Both the position numbers and the translations under genes were made by a program. The notes beneath the pieces were generated by a model that searched no databases, was not told the origin of the DNA, and worked only from the letters and a program-made list of their open reading frames with translations. Below are positions 33,936 to 46,292 of a stretch of DNA of 64,000 nt, piece after piece (the first letter of the stretch is position 1; each line of letters starts with the position of its first letter). The stretch is from contig LSAX01000008.1 of assembly GCA_001557505.1 (NCBI GenBank), positions 930,001 through 994,000 on the forward strand, given 5' to 3'. Source of the DNA: Reticulascus tulasneorum. Its lineage: Eukaryota; Ascomycota; Sordariomycetes; Glomerellales; Reticulascaceae.

Positions 33936-35270
33936 CTCGGATGATAATATGCCCTAGGCTCGTGTTTTTGGCGGCGCTGCGATCATTCCGCTCGTTGAAA
34001 TGGAGAGTGGCGGGCGAGAAGAGGAGATGTGTTGGGTGCAGAAATGGGATTTGTCGCTGGACCTTTTCCACACAATCATAGTTGGGAGGCTTTGCTTCCC
34101 TGTATTTGTTGATTACCTACGCTATAGGATTATGTGGCCCACAATGTGATTACGGTAGAAGCAGGAAGATATAGAGATGTAGGCTCCACAAATGGAGCCA
34201 TATCCACGCACAAGAATGGCCAGAGTAGCCGGCTAGTAAGAGATAGCTTACCTTTGCTCACCCTGCTTACCGTCTTTGCTCTGGTCCAACAAAGCAGTCG
34301 TGTGAATGGCAGATCCGACGCCATCCCGATTGATCCCCGCCAACTCCCGCCAAATATATGAATGGGTGCTGACACCAAAGCACCTAAAAGTAGTCCACGA
34401 ACCACAGGACTGGGTCCCATTGGCCCTGTAATTAAGTTATCCATCTGCTAGGATCCTTTGATACCGCCTCCGCAGGTGTTGGTAAATCAGGTCCCCTCCA
34501 GCGTCTCAAGGCTCCCTTACTGCCCCGTATTCTAACTACCCAGGATCCATACCACCTCACGAATGCGATATTCTAGTCGTAACGCGGATCTTTAGCATGA
34601 AGATCGTACTTGTCCAAGTCGCACCTAGTTTCATCTTTTGATGCATATCATGATACTCATATGCCTCATTCTGCAATCCCCGAAGGCCGAGACACCCGAT
34701 ACTCGGCTTCTCCTTAGTCAGCAACATAGCCAGGCAGCCAGTCAATCCGCATCGTCTAATAAATGCGACCTGGGCATGTTCCACCCAGGTCCTCCAGAGT
34801 AGTTGTCTCACACATCAATGGCAGCCTGCTTGCTTAGGGGATATGGATTCCAGGGATGCTACTTTCAGCGTCGCTTGAGGCCGCCCTCTGCGACCATCAA
34901 AGATATTATGAGTTAACTAAGGATCGATGATAGCAATGCACATAATGGAGACGAGGTAGTAGAGGATGAACGGTGACTCACTGCTGCCACACACCAGGCT
35001 TCATGATATCAAACGCTGGGAATACAGGGTGACGTCACAATCTACACGGCAAAGAGTAAGGCCTTGACCCTCGGTTTCCGGCGACTAATCCCGAAATTCA
35101 ATAGAGCTTGAATGACGGGTCAAGCACAAGATGAAAGACAGAACTCCATTATGCACCCAGATATTCGTCACACACTATGTACGAGCCAACCATCATCACG
35201 AGAGCTCCGTTGCCCGCACTCGTGGACCGCATTAGGCTGGACTAAGTACGATCTTAGCCCGTCGGCTAGA
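33936..35270. other. Intergenic region
   Basis: 1.3 kb holding the MFS promoter on the left and the 3' side of the esterase gene on the right. Short frames only; no element recognised. Confidence 0.4.
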
Positions 35271-36067
35271 TCAGGCATCACGGGCAGTCATGATATCCTT
35301 GATGTACTGAACCAAGATAGGCCCAACGATCCTTGCAATAACTTGGTCGCCTCGGGCGTTGGGGTGCACACCGTCTCTGTTCATGGCTACCGTATATCCA
35401 GCGGAGGTTGAGCAGTCGGCAATCCTGATGGGAGAATCGGTAGTGTTCTGCGACTGAGCCCACGTGGGAATTCGACGGTTCAGACTAACAACACCCTGGT
35501 TGTTAATGGGCATCGGGATCAACAGATCGACCTGGGACCAATCAGTTTTCGCCATCTTTCAGATCGCAACATCAACAACGCACAATTATCTTCATGGCTG
35601 CATTTGAGGCTCGCATTTGTCTAACCATCTTGGTGTAGGATGCAATAATATCATTGACCGCGCGGCCTTGATAAATATCGTTCGTGCCGAGCATGTATAT
35701 GACGATGTCAGGCTTCGAGCTCGCCAACCAGCCAGTGAGATGTTGGTTAGCAATGTCGATTGACAGCCATCCTGGGTGGCCCTCGTGGTGCAGGTCAAAG
35801 GAGCCTGATGCCGCTTTGCAGTTTTCCGGGTTGTTGGTCATGGATCCAACAAATTCTACCTTGTCCGCGAGTTTCTCAGCGACGAGATGATCCCAAACCA
35901 AGGCACGCCAGCAGGTAGCTTCCGTGATGGAGTCACCAAGGGGCACTAATCAGTCTATTAGCTTTTGATGAACAGCTCGCACGCGTTCCATACCTACTGA
36001 TTTTGATCTTTTGAGCAAAGGGTGCCCCGGCAAGAGCAGCGATGGCCAAGATCTTCGACAACTGCAT
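35271..36067 (-). CDS. Secreted SGNH/GDSL esterase
   Basis: Three minus-strand exons (36067-35998, 35945-35584, 35531-35271), separated by two 52-nt introns, give 230 residues. A short signal peptide (LSKILAIAALAGAPFA) is followed at once by block I, IMPLGDSITEATC, with Ser29 as nucleophile. Block III is MLGTNDIY with Asn112, and the C-terminal block V is RDGVHPNARGD with Asp197 and His200. The block II glycine is in EGHPGW. All residues for a Ser-His-Asp(Asn/Gly oxyanion) esterase are present. The family includes fungal carbohydrate esterases of the CE3-like type, which remove acetyl groups from plant xylan; the EGHPGW element fits that group. Secreted hydrolase of plant polymers is the best guess. 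Confidence 0.92.
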
Positions 36068-37094
36068 AGTGCGTCCGAGAAAAAAAACCAATACTCAAAT
36101 ACGACCGAAGAGATAATGTTCGAAAAGCTGGAGAGATTTCATGAAAACAAAAGACGGCAAATATATTTTAGCAGCGCTGACTTGGATATTTATTGTTTCC
36201 GGAATCCGTGTTCCAGCTCAGCGCCGAGTCCGATTTTCCTGGTCGGCAGACAACCCTCCCATACCTACCTTATATATGCGATTCAACTAATAGAGAAGCC
36301 TGACAAAGCCTCAATATTGTGCTATGTAACTACTTGCAAACGTCTTCTTTTGACCCTCCCCATCCCCCGCTGGGCCTGCTCTATCGACTTCAATATCCTC
36401 TCAAGATCAAAGGTGGCGGCGCATGCTTGACTATCAGGACGGCGAGAGACTGGACTCCATTGTGTGAATTAGTCTGGATTTCAGAAGCAGACGTCCGGTA
36501 GGTTCTAGATAAACCGGCACGGCGGTGCCACGGGATGTAGACTGGGGGCAATAATTAATGCAGAGAATTCTACTTTTCTCCGTTTCATCTAACGTTTCTT
36601 TCATTCTTCTCCAATCCCATGATCTGAATCCCTGGGCTAAAAACACAATTTCACAACGCTGTTTCTCTTCACAGGTACATCACGAAATGTTCAACCGTGG
36701 GTTGACAGCTTGCGATAATCTGGTACGGCCAGGTTATCCGCCATAACAAGCTAATGACTGGGACAAGATCAAGTCACAGGAGGCTGTATTTTCGGGTGTA
36801 CGGAATCCACTACGAGTCTGTTTTGTGCTTGAAGACTGCAAGTCATACATCGCAGAGCTCATTATGATGCGTTTATAGACGCACAAGCCTTTGCAATCTC
36901 TTATACGACGTACTTGAATCTATGTTTCACGGATAACAAGCATGTGGAGACCAAATTTCAGAGTTCGAGATCGATGATTCGTGCTTATGACACTCAATAC
37001 GAACTCCTCTTCTCCCTAGTCATGCCGATCTACTGTTGTGAATTCTGCGAATCCAAGAGTTGACTCTTTGCCCTCTGGGTATCCGCACCGAAAT
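36068..37094. other. Intergenic region
   Basis: 1.0 kb between the esterase promoter and the 3' end of the next gene. No coding or repeat structure recognised. Confidence 0.4.
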
Positions 37095-39008
37095 TCAACT
37101 GCTGACTTTCGGCACCTCAACTTGAAAAGCTCTAGGGTTCACACTCACAGCCTTACCGTCGGCCCCGGTGGTGAATACAAAGTGGTCCAACGACTGGTAA
37201 TTGTAGGTGATGCGATCCGTCGCAAACCAAGGAAAACATGTCGCGTTGGGATAGAACAACAGCGGCTCGATCATGTCTGCCGCGGCGTCTGGAATCGTCT
37301 CCCACACTGCCCTCCATGAAGTCTTGCCTCCTTCCTCTAGACCCGTGGGGTATATTCTCGCTGAAATATCCTGTGGCGGTATCGCAGTGATGTTTGCCGC
37401 CAGTGGACTGAATCTCGGAAGATTGGGAAGCACTTCGAAGCCTCTCATGAACCAATCCGAGAGCACAAGTCCTGGCCCATCATCCAGAGAGAGTGTAAGT
37501 GTCGAATTGCTCTCGTCATCTGTGTATGTGCCTACAAATTGTGCTGTCGCTTGTGCCCGAGAGGCTTCCTCGATGGCCGGAATGAGCCCCCTCAGGATTT
37601 GGGTAAGCTTCAATTCATAGAAAGACCAGCCGGAGGCTTGCAGTTCAGCTCCAGGTCCCGCACTCAGGATGGAGATTACAAGATCATATTCTGGTAAGAG
37701 AATCAGGTTGGCGTGGTACGTAATGATGTCACCCCCCTTTGTGTACACGTCTACAATGTGTCCGTCTCTTGTCAAAGTTTCTGAGCGATAGATCTCCCAA
37801 GGAGAGCCGACAAAATTGGCTCCGTTCGATGTGAAACTGGCCGGCCTCAGCCAGTCCCGTGTTTTCGCCGGGCTCATCAACTTGTTCCCTAAGATGGCTT
37901 CTCCGAACTTGATCATGTCTACCGTGTTGGAGTAAATCCCTCCGGTACTGCACAGTTCGTCAGCTACATAAGGATTTAACAGTCCAAGCGTTTCAGGCTC
38001 ACGGTTCAAAGACGCCAAACTTTTGGTCCCAGTAGATGTCGCCTGTCGTGATGAACAATGTTTCCAAATCCTCAGGTGGCCGCGCATACGTTGTACTGGT
38101 CATGCCTAGTGGATTGAAGATCGATTCTTGAAGAGTCTCTTCAAGTGGCTTGCCAGTTACTGCTTCGATGACTAGTCCAACGAGCGTTGTTCCCGCGTTG
38201 GAGTAGACGGGTGTCGTGTTGGGCGGATAGATGGGTGGTCGCTTGTTCTTGAACGCGTTTATGAATTCTAGACACCTGAGTCAGTGCAGGTGAGGTTTCC
38301 CTGTTGCGTGGGGCACTCACCCTCTCGGGTGCATGGACTTTTGGAATCATAGAAACCTGAACAAGTTGGTTGATCCTCGGGAGCCACTGGAGGCAAGCCG
38401 ATGTCTTCCCACGGGCCGTTGAACGCAGCTATATCCAAAAACACTAGACAAATCATCAGTCACTGTCCAATCGCAATGCAGGCAGTAGGTTGCCCACTAT
38501 CTGCCCCAATGCCCGCGATATGGCTCGCAGCAGTAGCCACAGTCACCTCATCCCAGTCGATGAAATCCACTGCGTCTTGGGGTCCATCTCGCAGTTCGGG
38601 AAGGTATTTGGTCACAGGGTCAGCCATGTTGATATCACCTCGCTGATATGCTGCAAGGACGGTGAAGAGCTTAGTAACGCTGGCAATCCGGTAGACGGTA
38701 CTGGCATTGACCTTCTTTGCGCCTCTCTCATCCACGATGTCAGGGGTGTGATGAAAATCAATCATGGGCTTGCACTCATTGATAGACTTCACAGCAATGG
38801 AAACTCCCGATCTGTTGAATGATGTGGCCTCAGCGGTCATGGCATCCAGAAGCTCCTGAATGGCAGCCTGCACGGCTGGGTGGCTGCTTGGCCTTGTTGG
38901 TGCCGGCAATACCGCTCCAAGAGGAGGACATGATCGAGCTTGAACGCCGAGCAAAAACAAGTGGATACCAGGGCCTGCAATCAAGAGCCTGGCAAGAGAG
39001 AAACGCAT
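37095..39008 (-). CDS. Secreted serine beta-lactamase-like hydrolase (class C / esterase-like)
   Basis: Four minus-strand exons (39008-38498, 38443-38321, 38267-38003, 37947-37095) give 583 residues. The N-terminus MRFSLARLLIAGPGIHLFLL is a signal peptide. The SxxK motif is SVTK (Ser110, Lys113) in YRIASVTKLFTVLA, and the YxN motif is YSN (Tyr233-Asn235) in TPVYSNAGTTLVG. This is the penicillin-binding / beta-lactamase PF00144 fold with a 200-residue C-terminal extension. The third acceptor is the TCTAG before AATTC; the earlier CAG would give an immediate stop. Fungal members are often esterases, transacylases or D-aminopeptidases, and some lie in biosynthetic clusters. The substrate is unknown. 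Four Asn-x-Thr/Ser sites fit secretion. Confidence 0.9.
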
Positions 39009-40142
39009 ACTGCAGAAAAGTTCGAGAGAACAGACGATGGATGACACAGTCTTTTGCTTCCGGGTTACGAACCATAGCGCTTAAATATGCATTCGTTTCT
39101 ACCGGAGAGAGCCAGTTGAATTAACTCCGGCACCACACCGAGCGCTTAGCATACTCCTTTCCGTTCTCCGATCAACACAAGTGCGATAATTGTACGTGTA
39201 CACGTTCCCGACCGCGTCTTACAGATGCGGGGTGCAGAACCTTCCTTTTGTAGAACAGGATCTGCAAATTAGACAGCCATCTTTCGGACGTAGCAGCCCA
39301 AATCAACGGTCGAACAGGGGAGGCGGTGGAAGCGCTTGGTGCTGTCTCTGCTTCTCAATTACCCAGGCACCCAGACGGCCAACGTCACATCATCATAACC
39401 CCACAGCACCATTCTTCTTCTTAGCCTTCCCTAGGGCTTGCTGAAGTTCGGGCGGCCTTAAGAGCCTCCTCGCGATCTGTAAGGTACTTATTACTAGCGA
39501 ACAGGTCAATTTGCGCAACATCAAAGGTTTGTCTCGCTCGACGGTTTGGCCAAGCAAGTCGGATATTGGCCTTGACTGGGAGCTGGGCGTACCCCACACA
39601 AGAGATTACCTTCCGCTCAGGTACTAGTGCTTGCATTTGCGAGGTAGCAATGCCCTCCCATAGACAGATCCTGATATCTTGGCAAGACTACAGCCTTAAT
39701 TATGCTACTTGTGGCCCCGATAAAAATCAGATAAAAAGTCTGAACGGCGTCATTGCCAAGATTTGTAACAAAGAACTACCTCATTAAAAGCAGCGGAGTA
39801 GGCTTGGACGAATACGACTTTGAATATCTTTGATGAGCATCTGATATACTTGTCTGCAATACCAATCAAGATGAACAATCACTAAATGAAAGAATAAGTT
39901 GATGATTCAACTAAAGACCATTCACAAGTGAGGAAGAGTAAGAAACAAGCATTTTAGATGCCCCACATCACCATATCATAACTCGCCTCAGAGATTGGAG
40001 GGAGAAGTATTGGGCAAGACCCAAGTCATTGATCTTGAACCGTTCTCAAGGTCATCGAATACGACCTCTTGTATGTTCTTGCCTCCTTCATAGATCTATC
40101 CTGTCCAACAACCTCGTGACCAAGCTTCTTCGTCATCCCCGC
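39009..40142. other. Intergenic region
   Basis: 1.1 kb. It holds the beta-lactamase-like promoter on the left. A 71-codon minus frame at 39421-39636 looks mildly protein-like but matches no family I know. Confidence 0.4.
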
Positions 40143-41054
40143 TTAAGGGAACTCCCCTCTCGCCTTTACAATCATATTAAACCACGCAGCCCCATGCGCA
40201 AACAATGTCGAGGACGGGCCTCCCGCGACCAGAACGCCGTATTGATACCTCTGTCCATTTGCGTCCGGCGGCAACCACACCGGTCCGCCTGACTGCCCGC
40301 CAAACGCGTCCGCATTTGAAGTGAGTGGCCCACCATTAGCGCATCCGCTAAAGAAGTTCGTGGTGATTTGGTCTTGCACATACGGCCTTCTACCTCCCTT
40401 GTCCCCCGGGTACCCGAAGTTGAAGAAAATGGGACGGTTGGCGACTGATTGATTGAAGTTTTTAGCATTAAGCCAGCCGTTGGAGTCGCCAACGCGTTTG
40501 TCAAGAACCAATATGGCCCAATCGTCTTTGTAGTCGCAGTTAGTGGTGACACTACCCGCAAGTTTATAAACCTTAATAACTCGGCCGGTAGGGTACATGT
40601 CACGGTCAAAGTAGAGTGGGGAAAAGATATAACCCGCGTTGTCTTCTATGCAATGTCTTGCTGTAACGACGTGGCGAGGTCCAATGAGCGAGGCAGAGCA
40701 TAAGATGCCAGTAGTACTGTTCAACCGACCCATGGCGGTCCAAGGATATGTAGTTGCCCCTTGCAGGAGCTCGCGATCATCTGTTCCAATGATATCCCTC
40801 TCCTTTAGAAGGGATGTAATGGTGTCGGCTGGAGGGGGAGCGAGGGCTTCATTACTGTTGCCGCTGTTTTCAAGCATTTCCTCCAACGTGAAGGTGAAAA
40901 CCTCTGGCGGCTTTACGCGCTGGGCGGAGGGGTCAGGAGGTAAATAGCCAATTGGCTGTGTGAATACATCGTTGTTTGTATTGACAGTTGGAGCTGAACT
41001 GCAGATGCCGATGAGGCCAGCAGCTAAGAAAAAGAAGGCGGCCATGTAATTCAT
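40143..41054 (-). CDS. Secreted trypsin-like serine protease, V8/Glu-endopeptidase type
   Basis: Single exon of 303 residues. A signal peptide (MAAFFFLAAGLIGICSS) and a propeptide of about 75 residues come first. The chymotrypsin-fold domain then shows the full triad: His134 in VVTARHC, Asp178 in YKDDWAILVLD and Ser255 in GGQSGGPVW. PWTAMGRLNSTTGILCSASLIGPRHVVTA (split here) is the usual strand before the His. The pattern DDWAILVLD and the GxSGGPVW loop are closer to bacterial-type glutamyl endopeptidases than to fungal trypsins. The propeptide end near residue 95-100 (REL LQGATTYPW) would be the activation site. An extracellular digestive or virulence-related protease is likely. A TATA box lies 77 bp upstream. 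Confidence 0.9.
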   Translation of the reverse strand: MNYMAAFFFLAAGLIGICSSAPTVNTNNDVFTQPIGYLPPDPSAQRVKPPEVFTFTLEEMLENSGNSNEALAPPPADTITSLLKERDIIGTDDRELLQGATTYPWTAMGRLNSTTGILCSASLIGPRHVVTARHCIEDNAGYIFSPLYFDRDMYPTGRVIKVYKLAGSVTTNCDYKDDWAILVLDKRVGDSNGWLNAKNFNQSVANRPIFFNFGYPGDKGGRRPYVQDQITTNFFSGCANGGPLTSNADAFGGQSGGPVWLPPDANGQRYQYGVLVAGGPSSTLFAHGAAWFNMIVKARGEFP

Positions 41055-42334
41055 GTTGGATAACTTTGAAGATTGACACTTCTCTACGAGTGTATGGTTT
41101 GTAAAGCCAAATTACAGGATATTGGTCGCCATTTTATACTGCCATATCTTTAATTCACGAGTCGTCAGCCAGTGCGGACTCTCTCAAGCCAATGCTCTAG
41201 AATGCAGGTTGATGGAAGTTACTGGGCTGTAGTTACCATCTCAGGCGTTCAAATGCTTGACAGCGTGTCGTACTGAGCCTCCGTAAACGCATTAGCTTGG
41301 ACCAGATCCTTCGTATATCTTTGACGCATCGGTGCAAAACTTCATTCTTCCCCACCGAATGCCATCACAAGCAAGCTAGGTTTTGATTCGATATTGGATG
41401 TGATTTGCAACAGCCAGGGTTGCAGTAGGATCAGGCTTATGCATGTTAACAGAATCCTTAAGAATCAGCCGCTCGCTATATGCAAGCCCCAGATGCAGCT
41501 GACAACATCCATCCTGTGCTAGATTCCACTTGAGTGAGTTCAACTGGCGTTGTACATTCGAAATCTTCATAAGCAAACACACAAGCTGACAGAGCCTAGC
41601 TGAAGATACGTTCGTTCACCCATCACAAGTGTGCTTTGATGAGAAAATCAACCTTGGATTTGTAATACTGAATCTTGGCTTGGGATGTCGTTTGAACGGT
41701 TCCGCGTAGTAGTGACCAAAAGCGAGCATATGTCACAGACGTTTCGTTTCTTAACAGCCAGATGACTTTGATCGACTTTCGATGACATCGATACTTGGTT
41801 CGGTGGCAGTCACCTTCAACAATTGAGTGCCGTATGTGCGCGAACTTCGTGGCAGAGAATTAAGGTTGCAGAGCGCTGTATTGCATCGCTCCTGCGAGTT
41901 CCATGGCCACATCGAGAATGGGTTTCACGCTTTATTGCAGCTCGCCGCGCCACGTGCTGAGATTGGAACTGCATATCCATTTCGGCTCGGATTACTCCAA
42001 GTCAGTGAAAACATGTGACCCTGACTCTATTCATAACACGGGCCAACATACCGTATGGGTGAGGCCTAGTGACAATACCTCGAAGCAACCTAGAGCACGC
42101 GAGAGTAGGATCTCAACGGAATGTTACTCTCGGGCCTGAGGTCTCTATGTGCTTCGTATTCTCTATGGGACAAGGATATCCCGGTATTGGTATTGTGCTT
42201 GGCAACTCTAAGAGATCTCTTTGATGTGTTGAATGTTTATAGAGAATACTGCTACAGACTGTTATCTTTGAAGTTACATTGTTTCGCAACCGCCACTGCA
42301 TCTGGCTAATTATATGATACAGCACCCGCCTTAA
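41055..42334. other. Intergenic region
   Basis: 1.3 kb between the protease promoter and the 3' end of the reductase gene. Only the TATA box noted separately is recognisable. Confidence 0.4.
41131..41138 (-). promoter_or_regulatory. TATA box of the secreted protease gene
   Basis: The minus strand reads TATAAAAT about 77 bp before the protease start codon, the usual distance for a fungal core promoter. Confidence 0.55.
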
Positions 42335-43249
42335 TCACTGAGGCTTCATTGATGCCAACCCTTCAGCAACGGCATACTCTAAAGTCCGTTTAGGTAATCC
42401 CAGCTTCTCGTTCATGATTTCCCCCTCTAATTCCAAATGGCCTCCAAAGCGACCAGTTGCGAAGCCTGCATCAATGAGGTCAAAGGTAGCTAGCTGGTTC
42501 CCAGCCGCGACCTCTTTTTGCTTCTCTATAATAAACCTTTCGCTATCAACGGTCTCGGTCTTATACGTATCCCCAGTCTGTTTTTCAAGCTCAGCCAGCA
42601 GTTCCTTTTGGGTAGTGACGAAATCACTGAGCATGACGTTGCGGTTCTTCGTCAGCTCTGGAATCTTCAGCAGCGCCTTTATCAGGCCTTGTACAGTGTT
42701 GCTTTCGGTGGTACAACTGATAAACCCCTCACCGTCATCAAACATGAGGAAACGCTTCTCCTTAATGTGCATGCCGAGAAAATCATGGTTCATGCTCCAT
42801 TTGATCCACATGCCACAAGTAATACTCATCCACTCGATCTGGTCTTCCTTTGATCGGAGGTAAGCTTGAACATTGCCTTTAGTTCTAAAGATCTTGTTCA
42901 GGGCCTTTGCATCAGGGCGATTGTTGTTCAGGCCGTATTCGCTCGGGACGTAACGACGAACTCCCGCTGCGATTGCGGCATCGATAAAGTGGTATTGTTG
43001 GCCAACGTTGAGACTCGTCGTGCAGTTGATGATCACATCCTGGCCCTTGAACGCAACTTCCAGGGCATGCTGTGGAAAATCATCTGGAACAGTGATGGTG
43101 CGGACAGTAGAAGAAATCTTTGACTGCGATGATTGTCGCTGGATAATACAGACATTTAGGGTCGGCTCTTTGAGAAGGCCTTTCAGGACCTGACTACCAT
43201 TGGAGCCGCCGGCGCCAGCTAGAAGAACATTCTTGAAAGGAACCGACAT
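42335..43249 (-). CDS. NmrA-like / isoflavone-reductase-like oxidoreductase
   Basis: 304 residues from the ATG at 43249, which precedes SVPFKNVLLAGAGGSNGSQVL; the 24 extra upstream residues are basic and unlike the family. GAGGSNGSQV is the GxxGxxG turn. IQRQSSQ carries the Arg that usually reads the NADP phosphate. DVIINCTTSLNVGQQYHFIDAAIAAGVRRYVPSEYG (partly shown) is the family's central motif, with RRYVPSEYG strongly conserved. The C-terminal half is helical. The PCBER/IFR-like branch in fungi reduces aromatic or polyketide-derived substrates, but members also act as redox sensors. Single exon. No enzyme of a shared pathway lies next to it. Confidence 0.9.
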   Translation of the reverse strand: MSVPFKNVLLAGAGGSNGSQVLKGLLKEPTLNVCIIQRQSSQSKISSTVRTITVPDDFPQHALEVAFKGQDVIINCTTSLNVGQQYHFIDAAIAAGVRRYVPSEYGLNNNRPDAKALNKIFRTKGNVQAYLRSKEDQIEWMSITCGMWIKWSMNHDFLGMHIKEKRFLMFDDGEGFISCTTESNTVQGLIKALLKIPELTKNRNVMLSDFVTTQKELLAELEKQTGDTYKTETVDSERFIIEKQKEVAAGNQLATFDLIDAGFATGRFGGHLELEGEIMNEKLGLPKRTLEYAVAEGLASMKPQ

Positions 43250-44732
43250 CCTCGAAGGGCACATTGGGCTTTTTCGGTTTTTTTGTCCAAGTATGACTTG
43301 ACAGACGCTGGCGAGAGACAAGTAGCTTAAATGCTGCGTATCCTTGTAGGTGATGAGATTGGGAAGGTGACTAAGTGGTTTTCTTCTTTAGCAACAGTGA
43401 GTATCATGGTGTTTATGTACTGGACTTTAAACTTATGGAGTCCATGTAATCTCGGGCTTAACTCGACAATGCAGAGAGCCTAGTCATCTTCGATTCGTTA
43501 GTAAGACGCTGCAGCCACATGGTGTCACAGAATCCCGTCGTCACAGTACTCTTCAATAGATCCTTTTGCTGTTGCAACGCTAAAATAAGGATTATAGGCC
43601 CTGGCATGATTCCGAGCCTGGCCGAATCAATGTGTGTGGGCAGGATATCCGTCATCTACTAAGCAACGGATCAGCAAGCCGAGTCAAGTAAGCTGCTCCA
43701 TGGACCTCAATTCGGTACCTTGGTTAATCATGTTCAGTAATCCATAAACTTTCGCTTCTTTAACGGCAAGACTCGATTGGAGCCTGTCTCCATGTTGGCC
43801 CGTAAAACTTCGCGGAAAGACATAGTAAGCAAATGGTCTCTTTCAAGTTCATAGTTATATGATCGATATACTTTCGCAACGTTGGCCCTAACGGTTGCGA
43901 ATTTATGGTGGCATCTGTATGGGAGAAAGCAAACAGATCCGCCTGGCAGTAATCTGTTATCTGCTGCTTCTTTAACTACCTTCGGCACTGCTTCTCTCCG
44001 CAACCGATCCAAATGTGGGCAGACGATACTGCTGGGGGAGCAAGACGGCATGTATCCTTGTTAAACAGCTGCCCACATCGACACGGTAATCACCTTCTTC
44101 AGCTATCGCTCGTAAATCGGCTCGAAAACGAGCTGGGAATACTTGTGAGATACTCTGGGACATTCGCAATGTATTGCTACCTTGGGTCAAAGATAACGCC
44201 AATTGCCCAAAGGCTTTGGTTTGGTGCTCTCGGCAGAAGAAAAGGCAAAGGAGGGCTAGATCAAGAAACGAGAAGTTCAAGCGCATTTCGCTCTGTTTAG
44301 GTCATGTAGCATTCACAATAAGTTGGTAAGATGTGCAGCTATTGCCAAAGAATTGTGAGTGAGAAGCTATTCGGCCTGACTTGGGTAATGATGTATTGAA
44401 CTTGACAATTGTCACATCCATAACTTACGAGCGATATCTGCAATTTGATTCCCTTTGGAGCAGCGGACCGCAGTGATATCGGGGCAGTGAGTTCTATTCT
44501 GCAAAGTTCAGGCTTGAACCTTGAATTTGCCATAATTAAATGCACAGATGGAAGGACACGCAGGATGTCAGGTGCTAATTTGATTCTTAAATTTTGAGCA
44601 CATAATAAAGCGAAGGATATCAACTAGACCCCACTGCCGGGACACAACACGTTGCTCTCCAGAGGCTAGACAGGTCCGGGATTGTGAGGCATGTAGATGC
44701 TTCCAGTGAGCCCCGCCGATTCCCAGCATTAC
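43250..44732. other. Gene-poor gap with weak coding-like frames
   Basis: 1.5 kb. Minus-strand frames at 43734-44051 (ending KKRKFMDY) and 43972-44286 overlap and could be remnants of a decayed gene, but nothing is recognisable. No repeat seen. Confidence 0.35.
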
Positions 44733-46292
44733 TTAAAGTGCCAACAGGGCCGCAAAGACAAACGCAGCGACCCCGAGACCCAGGCTTTGCACGTTCCATA
44801 ACGCGCTTGCGGCGTTGGGCGGCGAGGTTGGTGTGACAATTGTGCCAGACGCAGTGGTGGTTGGCGTGCCAGCAGGCCGCATCAGGATGTAGATCTCGCC
44901 GGAGGAGTCAGAGGTCACGAACAGACGGCCTTGGCGGTCCCATGCGAGGCCGACGGGTCGGAAGCATAGGGACGGGGTCTCTGGGCATATGGAGTTATCA
45001 AAGTTGGCCATGATGTGGGTGAGAGCGTTGGTGGAGGTTGCGGGCTCAACCGGCGACCCGCCTCGGAATCGAAGGGTCGAGAGGGTGTAGCCCACAGGGG
45101 ACTGCTTGTTGACTATGATGGAGAGTTAGTACAGTGGCACTGGGGGCAAAGGGCAAGGCATTTGGGATAAAACGTACAGCTGCCATGGAAAGAAACGTAT
45201 GCGACGGTCCCGTCATTGGCGAACAGGAGATCGAGCGGTGCAGTGTGTGCAGGGAACGTGATTCTTGGCTCAATGTAGTCGACGGCGCAGCTGGTATCAT
45301 TGACGGTCGAGTTCTGATCCATGGCGAATTGGCTTCCGACTTTCAGGTTGTCCGAGTTGGGAATATTTGGGTCCCAAACAGCATAGCAGCGCGGGTAACC
45401 GTAGTTGCCTCCATCCTCCGTGTCGGTGATGAAACCGTGGTAGTTGAGCTCCTCGCCGGGGTTGTTCTCGTGGATGTCAACCCCGTTGCGCTCAATGTCA
45501 TCAATGGAGTTCTCGACCGAGTAGATCCCGCCAGTGGTGGGCTCTTCGGCAATGCCGACCGAGTTGCGCAGACCCCAGCCGAGACGGCGGCCCTGGCTGT
45601 TAAAATCGTACGGGATGCTAGCGGTCTGTCTCAGGTCGAATGCCTTGATTTGCGACAGGCCAGTGGTGAAGTCGAGGGCGTCGACGTCGAAGTTTTCGTC
45701 GCTGCCGCGGGAGATAATCAGGGTCCCGGGCTTCTTCCTCGACATCAGGAGGGTGCGGGTGGTGTGGTCGTTGTTGGACATGCCGTCGACGACGATGGTT
45801 GGGGTCTCAGCGATTGTGCCCGCCTTTGCATCGTAGGCCCACGCGAAGACAGATTGGACGGAGGAAGCATAGATGGTTCTGCCATCGTCGGAAAGCGTCA
45901 GGCCGTGGTTCAACTATGGCAGCGGAGGATTAGCTATCCAGGTCCTGTAGCTTCGAGTCACGGCGCACTGCAGCTAGCTTCATGGTGGGGTTACTCACGG
46001 TAGTCCTGTTCACGAGGAGCTGGTTGTCGAGAACCTCGAGACAGGTGCCTCCATGGTCCGTAAATGTGATGCGGCGAATACCTGCGCCAGCATCGAGGAC
46101 GATCAGGGCGCCTTCGCTATCGACATAGACACTTCGCGGCTTCTTGAGGCTGGTCACGACAAGCTGAGCTTGCCACCCCGAGGCCACTGAAGGCGGGGTA
46201 AATTCCGGCACGAGAATAGATGCGCAAGATGACTGTGCGACAGCGGTCGAGGCAGCAGCCACGAGCGCAGCAGCGATTTGGAGGCCCTTCAT
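44733..46292 (-). CDS. GPI-anchored sorbosone/glucose dehydrogenase-like beta-propeller
   Basis: Three minus-strand exons (46292-45999, 45913-45178, 45112-44733) give 469 residues. The signal peptide is MKGLQIAAALVAAASTAVA. The propeller shows PRSVYVDSEGALIVLDAGAGIRR, LNHGLTLSDDGRTIYAS, GRRLGWGLRNSVGIAEEP, GEELNYHGF and AHTAPLDLLFANDG, the set typical of the L-sorbosone / PQQ-glucose dehydrogenase (GSDH) family. The C-terminus is a Ser/Thr/Pro stretch followed by LGLGVAAFVFAALLAL, a GPI-addition signal. The enzyme should be cell-surface bound and oxidise a sugar or sugar lactone, with PQQ or a related quinone if the cofactor is used. Cofactor use in fungal members is mostly unproven. Substrate unknown. 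Confidence 0.9.

Noticed and set aside
43734..44286. Two overlapping minus-strand frames with partly protein-like composition
   Set aside because: No recognisable family and no plausible splice join; kept only as weak frames in the gap entry.
45134..46003. 289-codon plus-strand frame opposite the sorbosone dehydrogenase-like gene
   Set aside because: Antisense to a well-supported propeller; the translation is Val/Gly/Asp-rich without motifs.
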